This document shows, in pieces, positions 1 to 5,542 of a stretch of 7,581 nt of DNA. Position 1 is the stretch's first letter. The number at the start of each line of letters is the position of its first letter. This DNA is from Mobilitalea sp. GTDB taxonomy: Bacteria > Bacillota_A > Clostridia > Lachnospirales > Lachnospiraceae. The notes under the pieces were generated by a model, which made no database searches, was not told where the DNA came from, and worked only from the letters and a program-made list of their open reading frames with translations. The position numbers and the translations under genes are program-made. The stretch covers positions 1-7,581 of the forward strand of contig JARKQP010000896.1 of the NCBI GenBank assembly GCA_029974875.1. The letters are read 5' to 3'.

Positions 1-1681
1 TACCATAATAATCTCTATGAACCGCATCAAATGACAGCCGCATTCCCGTGGTAATTCCATTAATTAAAATTCCACAATCCGTTTCATATTCCGTAATATA
101 ATCCACAATAATTTTATAATATCCCGGAGCTTCTGTCCGAAGGGCTATCCTGTTTTTTACCGGTTTAATATTTACACGGCCGCTGCCGGTAGCGCTCATC
201 TCAAGATGAAGCTCTAGCTTTGTCTCTTCCTCGCTTATGAAGTCATAATTAACGAAAAGGTCTGTTACCGTTAACTTCCTTTTCTCCTGAAGCCACACAT
301 TCTGCCAGATTCCCGGCGAATCCGTAAACCAGAAGCCTTGCTTTCCCGAGCATGCCTGGTGGTTACCATGCTCATACTCCACCTTCACAGTAAGCACATA
401 TTCCCTGCCCGGCACCAGTTTGCCCAGGGGAAAAGCGTAGGGATGATAAGAATCCGTGGTACAGCCGATCTGATTTCCGTCCAGCCAGACCCTCGCAAGC
501 CCTGAGATTGCGGCAAACACCAATTCCACCTCATTTGCAGCCTCTCCCTCACTCAGGCAGACCGTCCTCTGGTACCAACCGGTTTCCCCTGTTTCCTTTG
601 CAGTACAGGTAAATGCATTCGCCTGATGCAAGGAATAATCATCCTGCAATTTTTCTTCCCCGAACGCTTTTAATGACTGCCAGGAGAAGGGAACCCGGAT
701 GCATTTTGAAAATTCATGCTTTCCCTTGAGATACCATTTTTCATCCTCACCTATATGATATCTGTCAAAATCAAACCTCCAGATACCGTTTAGCCCGATA
801 AACCTCTGGTTGCTTTTTAAATTCTTTTGGGGGATATTCTCCCGCTCTGATTCTATGTCCGAAAAATCCAGCTGGATCTTTTTCGCGGATCCGTTATGGA
901 TCTCATCAAAGGCAAGAAACTCCTTTCCTTCCATGCCATAAACAAAGGAATGACTTCCTAAGGGCAGCTGCTTTACCACAAACCTTCCTTCTTCATCGGT
1001 CTTGGCCCAGGTTTCAAATGCACCCATTGCATGCACATATACATCCGGAATCCCAAGCTTTGTAACCGGATCGATGCAGGCTCCTGTAAAATCGTAGCAA
1101 CCTGCGATACCTTCTGCAAGGTAGCCCTTAAATACGCTCTCGGCCTTCGGCTTTTCTCCCGATTCATTCAGTGCCTTTACGATCACCCTGGCACTTGTAT
1201 TCCTGATTTGAAATGGCAGGGCAAGATTCCTGATTCCAATCACTTCACTGCCATTCAGGAGCACCGTTAATTTATTTTCCTTTTTTATAAACCCGATCAG
1301 AAAGGAAGCTTCCAGGCAGGTCTCTTTGGAAGCTATTTCATAATATCTTTTCGCCCCCTCCATGCGGAAGGTATCGCCCTGGGGCACTCCATTCGGAACC
1401 CGGACAGACAGACCCTTTTTATCGGCAGTTACCAGCAGATAATCCCTATAACAGCCATCACCAAAATAGAGGCCGATTCCAACCCCTGCCCCCAGGCTGC
1501 TGACCCGGGTCTGGAAGGAGGCGTCTTCCCCATTCACATAAAACCGTGAAATGAGTGCATGTCCGTCCCTGCATCTGTCGTACTCACAAAGATGAAGACC
1601 ATCAGGAGCCATCTCTGCATATAGATCTGCAGGGCTGTTCATATTAAGAAAATTCCAGTCTTGCTCGCGGTAATCCTTCAT
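1..1681 (-). CDS. Large cytoplasmic protein with GH2-type sugar-binding domain, 3' end outside window
   Basis: The frame is open for 560 codons from the ATG at 1681 to the window edge with no stop, so the C-terminal part is missing. No signal peptide or membrane segment is visible (start MKDYREQDWN), so it should be cytoplasmic. Residues 1-175 are beta-rich, perhaps a LamG/jelly-roll-like fold, not recognised with certainty. Residues about 195-250 look like a carboxypeptidase-regulatory-like (prealbumin-type) domain: DPVTKLGIPDVYVHA followed by TDEEGRFVVKQLPLG. Residues about 295-465 match the N-terminal sugar-binding jelly roll of glycoside hydrolase family 2: LNGIWRFDFD, RVPFSWQS, GWYQRTV, VWLDGNQIG, and GIWQNVWLQ. 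After 465 an Ig-like strand pattern starts, but residues 513-560 (PGYYKIIVDY, GILING) look more like another carbohydrate-binding module. A catalytic domain cannot be seen, so hydrolase activity is inferred only. A weak GGAAGGGAAG ribosome binding site lies 4 nt upstream. It is last in the transporter operon, fitting a role in processing the imported sugar. Confidence 0.8.
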   Translation of the reverse strand, partial: MKDYREQDWNFLNMNSPADLYAEMAPDGLHLCEYDRCRDGHALISRFYVNGEDASFQTRVSSLGAGVGIGLYFGDGCYRDYLLVTADKKGLSVRVPNGVPQGDTFRMEGAKRYYEIASKETCLEASFLIGFIKKENKLTVLLNGSEVIGIRNLALPFQIRNTSARVIVKALNESGEKPKAESVFKGYLAEGIAGCYDFTGACIDPVTKLGIPDVYVHAMGAFETWAKTDEEGRFVVKQLPLGSHSFVYGMEGKEFLAFDEIHNGSAKKIQLDFSDIESERENIPQKNLKSNQRFIGLNGIWRFDFDRYHIGEDEKWYLKGKHEFSKCIRVPFSWQSLKAFGEEKLQDDYSLHQANAFTCTAKETGETGWYQRTVCLSEGEAANEVELVFAAISGLARVWLDGNQIGCTTDSYHPYAFPLGKLVPGREYVLTVKVEYEHGNHQACSGKQGFWFTDSPGIWQNVWLQEKRKLTVTDLFVNYDFISEEETKLELHLEMSATGSGRVNIKPVKNRIALRTEAPGYYKIIVDYITEYETDCGILINGITTGMRLSFDAVHRDYYG

Positions 1682-1720
1682 ATTGCTTCCCTTCCATTAT
1701 ACAACAGGCCTGGCACATAA

Positions 1721-1780
1721 CATTGATTTTGCATGCCATCTGCGCACATCCAGCATCGCCTATGGCATACAAAACCAATG
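1721..1780 (-). promoter_or_regulatory. 19-bp intergenic RNA hairpin between binding-protein and GH2-like genes
   Basis: The arms 1721-1739 and 1762-1780 are inverted repeats of 19 positions with two differences. In the minus-strand transcript both differences are G.U pairs, so all 19 positions pair. In a plus-strand RNA they would be A.C mismatches. Inside, after a small internal loop, a GCG/CGC stem (1757-1759 with 1742-1744) closes a 12-nt loop. No U-run follows on the minus strand, so this is not a classical intrinsic terminator. It sits about 50 nt downstream of the binding-protein stop and about 40 nt upstream of the next start. A role as an mRNA 3' stabiliser, processing site or partial attenuator is inference. 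This hairpin occupies most of the 149-bp gap, and no gene is seen in it. Confidence 0.75.
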
Positions 1781-1830
1781 AAATGTTCCTTAAGTAATTG
1801 TTATCTAATAATTGCTATCTTACTGAAGCC

Positions 1831-3258
1831 CTACTGCAAAGCTCCTTCTATCTCCTTTTGGAACTCTGCTTCCATATTCGCCAGCCCCTTCTCCGGTGTA
1901 ACATTACCGTTCATTACCTCCTGGATATGAAGCTCCATCACATCGTTTAATTTCGAGGATACATAAGGTATGTCAACATCTGCCAGCGTCTTTGCATATT
2001 TTAATGATTCCATCAGGGCATCATATAAGGCACTGGACTTGCTTACTTCATCAATGGCATAGGTAGAGGTTCTGCAGGGATCCATTGTATTTTCAATCTT
2101 TAATAATTCCCCGTCCTTTGATGTAATAAATTCTACGAACTTCCAGGCAAGCTCTTTATTTTTGCTTCCGGCTGAGATTCCTACTCCCCATCCACCAAGT
2201 ACCGGTGTTGCGCCGGGTGCCATAGCTACTCCGATTTTATCCTTGACGGCTGAGCCGTCGGCCTGGCAGGTATTCCATAAACCGGGCCATTGCTCCATCA
2301 TGGCTGCATTGCCATTTGCAAAGAACTGGTTTGCTTCATCCCATCCCATCTGCATCCATTCCTTCGGGGCATGTTTCTGCAATTCCAATACTCTGTTCAG
2401 CGCATCGATTCCCTCCTGGTTGTTCATATTCGGCTGTAAACTCTCGTTCACGTCGTCTCCGCCCCGGTTAATAAACAGCAATCTGGTACAGCCCTTCATC
2501 ATGTTGGTTGAATAACCGTAATCCACAGGAGAAGCCGGGTTTGCTGATTTTGTAAAGAATTCCGCAACCTCCATCAGCTCTTCATTGGTCTTTGGAACCT
2601 CCAGGTCTCTGCCGTATTTTTCTTTAAAGGAGGCTTTTACTGCTTCGTCCTCAAACAGGTCTTTTCTATAGAATAATAATTCTACGTCCGGTTTATAAGG
2701 AATTGCATATAAACTTCCCTGGTACATCCCATAGGTTTCAAATAGGGCAGGTATAAAATCACCCGTGTCGTAGGAAGCACCGGCATACTGGTCAATCACC
2801 GGCTGTAACGGCTCAATCTTCTGGGATGCGGCAAAGCTGTGCAGGAATGCAATTGGTGCCAGCACTATGTCATATCTTTTTGTATTGTTTAAGTCCAGCT
2901 GCAACTTGTCTGTAAATTGCTCCCCAGGCACAGATTCAACTATAACATCCGCTCCTGTCAGCTCTTCAAAAATAGGAACCACATCATTAATTGCTTTTTC
3001 AAAATCGCCTGACATAACTGGCACTACGATGCTTTGGCCTTCGTATTGCTTGCTCAGGGTTCCGTCTAAGTTTAAATTTGTTAATTCTTTTCCGTACTTT
3101 ACAATCGTTCCATTTTCATTTTCCTGTGCATCATTCTCTTTTGGCTGACTGGTAACCGCATCCTCCGGCTTTGTTTCATCCGTAAGCGCTACCTTGCACC
3201 CTGCCAGCATCGTTACTGCCATCACCAAACACATACCCATCGTAATCAGTTTTTTCAT
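1831..3258 (-). CDS. Extracellular sugar-binding lipoprotein of a CUT1 ABC transporter
   Basis: This is a 475-aa solute-binding protein of the family-1 (SBP_bac_1, MalE-like) type that captures a sugar or oligosaccharide outside the membrane and delivers it to the two permeases encoded just upstream. A lipoprotein signal peptide is clear: MKKLI, a hydrophobic stretch, then the lipobox LAGC at 18-21 with Cys21 as the lipid anchor. An acidic, Asn/Gln-rich linker follows (22-55). Family hallmarks are PYKPDVELLFYRKDLFED (187-204), the MMEQWPGLW segment (320-328), and GGWGVGIS then AWKFVEFITS near 355-380. I chose the ATG at 3258 rather than the in-frame ATG six codons upstream. An AAGGAG lies 7 nt before 3258, and this start gives a standard signal peptide. 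The gene follows the permease genes after a long gap, instead of preceding them as is common. The ligand cannot be read from the sequence. Confidence 0.93.
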   Translation of the reverse strand: MKKLITMGMCLVMAVTMLAGCKVALTDETKPEDAVTSQPKENDAQENENGTIVKYGKELTNLNLDGTLSKQYEGQSIVVPVMSGDFEKAINDVVPIFEELTGADVIVESVPGEQFTDKLQLDLNNTKRYDIVLAPIAFLHSFAASQKIEPLQPVIDQYAGASYDTGDFIPALFETYGMYQGSLYAIPYKPDVELLFYRKDLFEDEAVKASFKEKYGRDLEVPKTNEELMEVAEFFTKSANPASPVDYGYSTNMMKGCTRLLFINRGGDDVNESLQPNMNNQEGIDALNRVLELQKHAPKEWMQMGWDEANQFFANGNAAMMEQWPGLWNTCQADGSAVKDKIGVAMAPGATPVLGGWGVGISAGSKNKELAWKFVEFITSKDGELLKIENTMDPCRTSTYAIDEVSKSSALYDALMESLKYAKTLADVDIPYVSSKLNDVMELHIQEVMNGNVTPEKGLANMEAEFQKEIEGALQ

Positions 3259-3265
3259 AATACCT

Positions 3266-3271
3266 CTCCTT
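3266..3271 (-). promoter_or_regulatory. Ribosome binding site fixing the start of the binding-protein gene
   Basis: AAGGAG on the minus strand, 7 nt from the ATG at 3258. It lies inside the coding frame of the longer alternative start at 3276, which has only a weak AAGG before it. It therefore argues for the shorter protein. Confidence 0.8.
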
Positions 3272-3312
3272 TTCATTTTTTACCTTGTTTCTGTGCTGAT
3301 TTTTACACATCC

Positions 3313-3345
3313 CAGGTTTGTGTCTGCGTTGCGCCCACAAACCTG
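3313..3345 (-). promoter_or_regulatory. Hairpin in the leader of the binding-protein gene
   Basis: Perfect 10-bp inverted repeat: CAGGTTTGTG at 3313-3322 and CACAAACCTG at 3336-3345, with a 13-nt loop. The loop can form a further GCG/CGC mini-stem. On the minus-strand transcript it lies about 55 nt before the start codon. It is followed by an A-rich stretch, not by U residues, so it does not look like an intrinsic terminator. Possible roles (inference) are 5' stabilisation or an RNase processing boundary of the binding-protein mRNA. Confidence 0.7.
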
Positions 3346-3391
3346 TCGGAGCCGTTTTAAAATAACAGCCCTTTTCCTCCTTCATTTGTTT

Positions 3392-3407
3392 TGGTTCTTA
3401 AGAACCA
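3392..3407. repeat. 16-bp perfect palindrome, operator-like
   Basis: TGGTTCTTAAGAACCA is identical to its own reverse complement. It lies in the gap between the second permease gene and the binding-protein gene, just downstream of the possible internal promoter at 3423-3451 (roughly +9 to +24 of the predicted transcript). That is a suitable place for a repressor site. It does not resemble the TAGTATA palindromes of the divergent region, so any binding protein would differ from the neighbouring regulator. A factor is not identified. Confidence 0.5.
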
Positions 3408-3422
3408 CTGCAATTCGCTGCG

Positions 3423-3451
3423 ATTATAACTTTCGCAGGTTATTTTGTTGT
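3423..3451 (-). promoter_or_regulatory. Possible internal promoter for the binding-protein gene
   Basis: A perfect TATAAT on the minus strand (3428-3423) has a weak ACAACA (3451-3446, 3 of 6 matches to TTGACA) 17 bp upstream. The -10 box is bracketed by an inverted repeat, CTGCGA at 3418-3423 and TCGCAG at 3433-3438. The predicted start near 3416 would give a leader of about 160 nt containing the palindrome and the hairpin. The poor -35 box keeps confidence low. Confidence 0.35.
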
Positions 3452-3460
3452 TTATCCAAA

Positions 3461-3509
3461 CTTCACAGTATCAAAGCTGAAACATTACCTGATAACATTA
3501 ACTGTGAAG
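3461..3509 (-). repeat. Inverted repeat just after the second permease stop
   Basis: CTTCACAGT at 3461-3469 and ACTGTGAAG at 3501-3509 are perfect 9-bp arms around a 31-nt spacer. The spacer holds a direct repeat AACATTA (3481-3487, 3494-3500). It begins 10 nt beyond the permease stop codon. No U-tract follows on the minus strand, so a terminator is unlikely. It may be a 3'-end structure of the permease message or a chance repeat. With the other elements it fills the 261-bp gap 3259-3519, in which I see no gene. Confidence 0.4.
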
Positions 3510-3519
3510 ATCCGGTTCC

Positions 3520-4353
3520 TTAACCTTTTACCGCTCCGGCCATGGTTCCCTTTACGATATATTTTTGTGTCGTCAGGGAAAGTATTACTGCCGGAATCAT
3601 GGCCAGCATGCCTGCAGCTGCCAACGAGCCTGACGGTGTATCCTTATGTGTCTGGATCATGCTTGCTATCCCTATGGGCAATGTCTTTTTTGCATCGGAG
3701 GCCTGCAGCACCAATGCCAGCCCGAACTCATTCCATGCACCGATGAATACCAATATGGCGATGACCACAAGCCCTGCCTTTACCAGGGGCAATGCGATAC
3801 TGGAATAGATCCTATATTCGGAGCATCCGTCAATCTCTGCGGATTCATATAATTCCTTCGGTATTTCGGAAAAGAAATTGATTGCCAGCCATATGGCCAA
3901 AGGAAGGGCAAAGGCGATATAAGCCAATATTAAGCCGATAATTGTGTCGAGCAAATGCAGCTTATTATAAATAATGTAATAGGGAATGGTATAAACCAAT
4001 GCCGGTATCATACGTACAATTAATACGGAGTTTTGCAATGCATTTTTTCCGATAAAGCTGTATCTGCAAAAGCCAAAGCCTGCCATGGTTGCTATTACCA
4101 GTGAAATGACCGTTGTTGCCCCGGATACTACCACACTGTTCAGGAAAAAGGTTGCAACATTGGTTTTCTGGAATATTTCTATATAATTGCTTAGATAAAG
4201 CGTATCAATAATAAATAGCGGCTTTTCCACAAATATTTGCGAGGATGTTTTAAAAGAAGTAATAAATGTCCAATATAAGGGAAAGAAAAAGAAAACACCG
4301 ATTAACGTCATCCCCAATAAAATTAAGAACGCTCTCATTCCATGACTTTTCAT
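3520..4353 (-). CDS. MalG/UgpE-type sugar ABC transporter permease
   Basis: A 277-aa inner-membrane permease of the CUT1 family (BPD_transp_1), one half of the transport channel. It has an N-terminal membrane helix (about 8-30) and further helices around 70-92, 108-128, 138-160, 192-212 and 245-262. The cytoplasmic EAA loop that docks on the ATPase is ESAEIDGCSEYRIYSSIALP at 170-189. GAWNEF (205-210) and a C-terminal KGTMAGAVKG ending are typical of MalG-like subunits, as is the length. The ATG at 4353 overlaps the upstream permease stop (ATGA), and AGGAGG lies about 8-10 nt before it, so the two are translationally coupled and this start is well supported. No ATP-binding gene accompanies the pair in the window. 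Confidence 0.95.
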   Translation of the reverse strand: MKSHGMRAFLILLGMTLIGVFFFFPLYWTFITSFKTSSQIFVEKPLFIIDTLYLSNYIEIFQKTNVATFFLNSVVVSGATTVISLVIATMAGFGFCRYSFIGKNALQNSVLIVRMIPALVYTIPYYIIYNKLHLLDTIIGLILAYIAFALPLAIWLAINFFSEIPKELYESAEIDGCSEYRIYSSIALPLVKAGLVVIAILVFIGAWNEFGLALVLQASDAKKTLPIGIASMIQTHKDTPSGSLAAAGMLAMIPAVILSLTTQKYIVKGTMAGAVKG

Positions 4354-5276
4354 GCCTTTCTCCTCCTATTTGTCCTTTCCTCCTTTTCACTAAAGAGCTT
4401 CATAAACATCAGCGAAAACAGAATAATCAAAACAAAGAATATAATTGCCCCTGCTGATCCTTCCCCAACCTCATAATAGCGGAAGGCCTTCTTATAAATG
4501 GTGGATGCCAGGGTCTCCGTTGAAGTTCCAGGGCCGCCGTTTGTCAGGTTATAGACGATATCAAACATTCTGATGGAATCCATAAACCGCATGGTAATCA
4601 CCAAGGTAATAAAATTCCTGATCAGTGGCAATATAATCCGTCTGAATTTTTGAACCCAGCTTCCTCCGTCTATGGTTGCCGCTTCAAGAATCTCATCCGG
4701 CACGGTCTTTAAGGCCGCTATGAAAATCAACATACACAGGGGAGTAGTCGCCCATACCTCAACTGCGATCAGTGCAATCCTGGCTGTTACCGTCTGTGAC
4801 ATCCAATTTACCCGTTCAAATCCAAGGGTATATAATATCCCGTTTAATACCCCATATACGGGCGAGAATATGAGCTTCCATATGGTAGCTGTGACAATTG
4901 GCGCGATCATCATCGGCATGGTAAAAAAAGTCCGGTAGATCTTGGATACCCTGTTCCAATAGCTTGTTGTCAGGATTACCGCCAGTGTCATTCCCAGTAC
5001 TACATTTAATAGCACCGCAAATACGGTGAAAGTAAAGGTCCATCCGGCAGATTCTAAAAATTGTTTATCTGTCAATACATTGATGTAATTTTGAACCCCG
5101 ATGAATTTGATGGTATCTGCAGCCATCGATGTATTATATCTGAAAAAACTGATTCCAAACGAATACAACATCGGGATAACCGAGAATAACAAAAGAAACA
5201 CAACTGCCGGAGCCAGGAAAACAATCGCCGCATTTCTCTTACTTCTATTCGTTTTTCTTCCGTCAAAACTTTTCAT
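4350..5276 (-). CDS. MalF/UgpA-type sugar ABC transporter permease, first gene of the operon
   Basis: A 308-aa CUT1 permease, partner of the MalG-like protein. A basic N-terminus (RKTNRSKRN) is followed by a membrane helix at about 15-37, then helices near 80-103, 115-137, 165-188, 215-230 and 275-295. The EAA loop is EAATIDGGSWVQKFRRIILP (198-217). The NGGPGTSTETLA segment (246-257) is a well-known signature of UgpA/MalF-like subunits. I place the start at 5276, where AAAGGAG sits 7 nt upstream. The in-frame ATG ten codons earlier (5306) has no ribosome binding site and overlaps a likely -10 box. A charged tail (KEERTNRRRKA) ends the protein, and its stop codon overlaps the next gene's start by 4 bp. 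It is divergent from the GntR/LacI regulator, which probably controls it. Confidence 0.94.
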   Translation of the reverse strand: MKSFDGRKTNRSKRNAAIVFLAPAVVFLLLFSVIPMLYSFGISFFRYNTSMAADTIKFIGVQNYINVLTDKQFLESAGWTFTFTVFAVLLNVVLGMTLAVILTTSYWNRVSKIYRTFFTMPMMIAPIVTATIWKLIFSPVYGVLNGILYTLGFERVNWMSQTVTARIALIAVEVWATTPLCMLIFIAALKTVPDEILEAATIDGGSWVQKFRRIILPLIRNFITLVITMRFMDSIRMFDIVYNLTNGGPGTSTETLASTIYKKAFRYYEVGEGSAGAIIFFVLIILFSLMFMKLFSEKEERTNRRRKA

Positions 5277-5283
5277 TGATGCA

Positions 5284-5290
5284 CTCCTTT
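5284..5290 (-). promoter_or_regulatory. Ribosome binding site fixing the start of the first permease
   Basis: AAAGGAG on the minus strand, 7 nt from the ATG at 5276. It lies within the extra codons of the longer alternative reading from 5306, so it argues for the 308-aa form. Confidence 0.85.
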
Positions 5291-5304
5291 CCCTTGATGA
5301 ACCC

Positions 5305-5310
5305 ATTATA
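5305..5310 (-). promoter_or_regulatory. Candidate -10 box of the transporter operon
   Basis: TATAAT on the minus strand. It would start transcription near 5298 and leave a short leader carrying the ribosome binding site at 5290-5284. No good -35 box lies at 16-18 bp (TATTAA at 17 bp), but that position is covered by the palindrome 5331-5350. The region is so AT-rich that a second TATAAT (5357-5352) and a TTGAAA (5376-5371) also occur. The exact promoter is therefore uncertain. Confidence 0.4.
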
Positions 5311-5330
5311 TAAAATAGTCGAATTATTTA

Positions 5331-5350
5331 ATATACTATATTTAGTATAT
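5331..5350. promoter_or_regulatory. Operator-like palindrome near the transporter operon promoter
   Basis: ATATACTA (5331-5338) and TAGTATAT (5343-5350) are perfect 8-bp arms around 4 bp. The same TATACTA/TAGTATA half-sites recur at 5503-5512 and singly at 5437-5443. Dyads of this size are typical for GntR-type winged-helix dimers, so binding by the divergent regulator is inferred. Its place upstream of the -10 box at 5305-5310 suits repression of the permease operon. Confidence 0.5.
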
Positions 5351-5416
5351 AATTATATTTTTGATACATTTTTCAAATTAAAATAACCTTACTATTCCTT
5401 TTTATATTATTTTTTA

Positions 5417-5445
5417 TTGATTATTGAATCTATTTATAGTATAAT
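5417..5445 (+). promoter_or_regulatory. Candidate promoter of the regulator gene, distal
   Basis: TTGATT (5417-5422), 17-bp spacer, perfect TATAAT (5440-5445). The predicted start is near 5452, with a leader of about 90 nt. A single TAGTATA half-site (5437-5443) overlaps the -10 box. Confidence 0.55.
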
Positions 5446-5466
5446 TGCCAATAAATATATATGATA

Positions 5467-5495
5467 TTGATTATACATCATAGCAATTATATTAT
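5467..5495 (+). promoter_or_regulatory. Candidate promoter of the regulator gene, proximal
   Basis: TTGATT (5467-5472), 17-bp spacer, TATTAT (5490-5495, 5 of 6 matches). The predicted start near 5502 falls at the edge of the TAGTATACTA palindrome, which would suit autoregulation. Either this or the distal promoter, or both, may be used. Confidence 0.5.
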
Positions 5496-5502
5496 TTTAA
5501 CT

Positions 5503-5512
5503 TAGTATACTA
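5503..5512. promoter_or_regulatory. Operator-like palindrome before the regulator gene
   Basis: TAGTATACTA is a perfect 10-bp palindrome built from the same half-site as the dyad at 5331-5350. An 11-bp direct repeat TATTTAATATA also occurs beside each dyad (5325-5335 and 5511-5521). Binding by the encoded GntR-type regulator is inferred. High AT content raises the chance of coincidence. Confidence 0.45.
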
Positions 5513-5542
5513 TTTAATATATTGACTGCATAAGGAGAATTT

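Noticed and set aside
973..1270. Short frames on both strands inside the GH2-like gene
   Set aside because: They lie wholly within a long open frame with strong domain matches, so they are shadow frames.
1696..1701. TATAAT on the minus strand just before the GH2-like start
   Set aside because: No -35-like hexamer at 16-18 bp, and it is so close to the start codon that the transcript would begin at or after the ribosome binding site.
3313..3345. Reading the leader hairpin as an intrinsic terminator
   Set aside because: No U-tract follows on either strand; on the minus strand an A-rich stretch follows.
3176..3385. 69-codon minus-strand frame overlapping the start of the binding-protein gene
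   Set aside because: It is out of frame with a clear gene, has no recognisable domain, and its internal AAGGAGG is not followed by a usable start. Treated as a shadow.
5352..5357. Alternative TATAAT for the transporter operon
   Set aside because: The -35 at 17 bp is very poor (TAATTT) and the nearby TTGAAA is only 13 bp away. Kept as a possibility in the promoter entry only.
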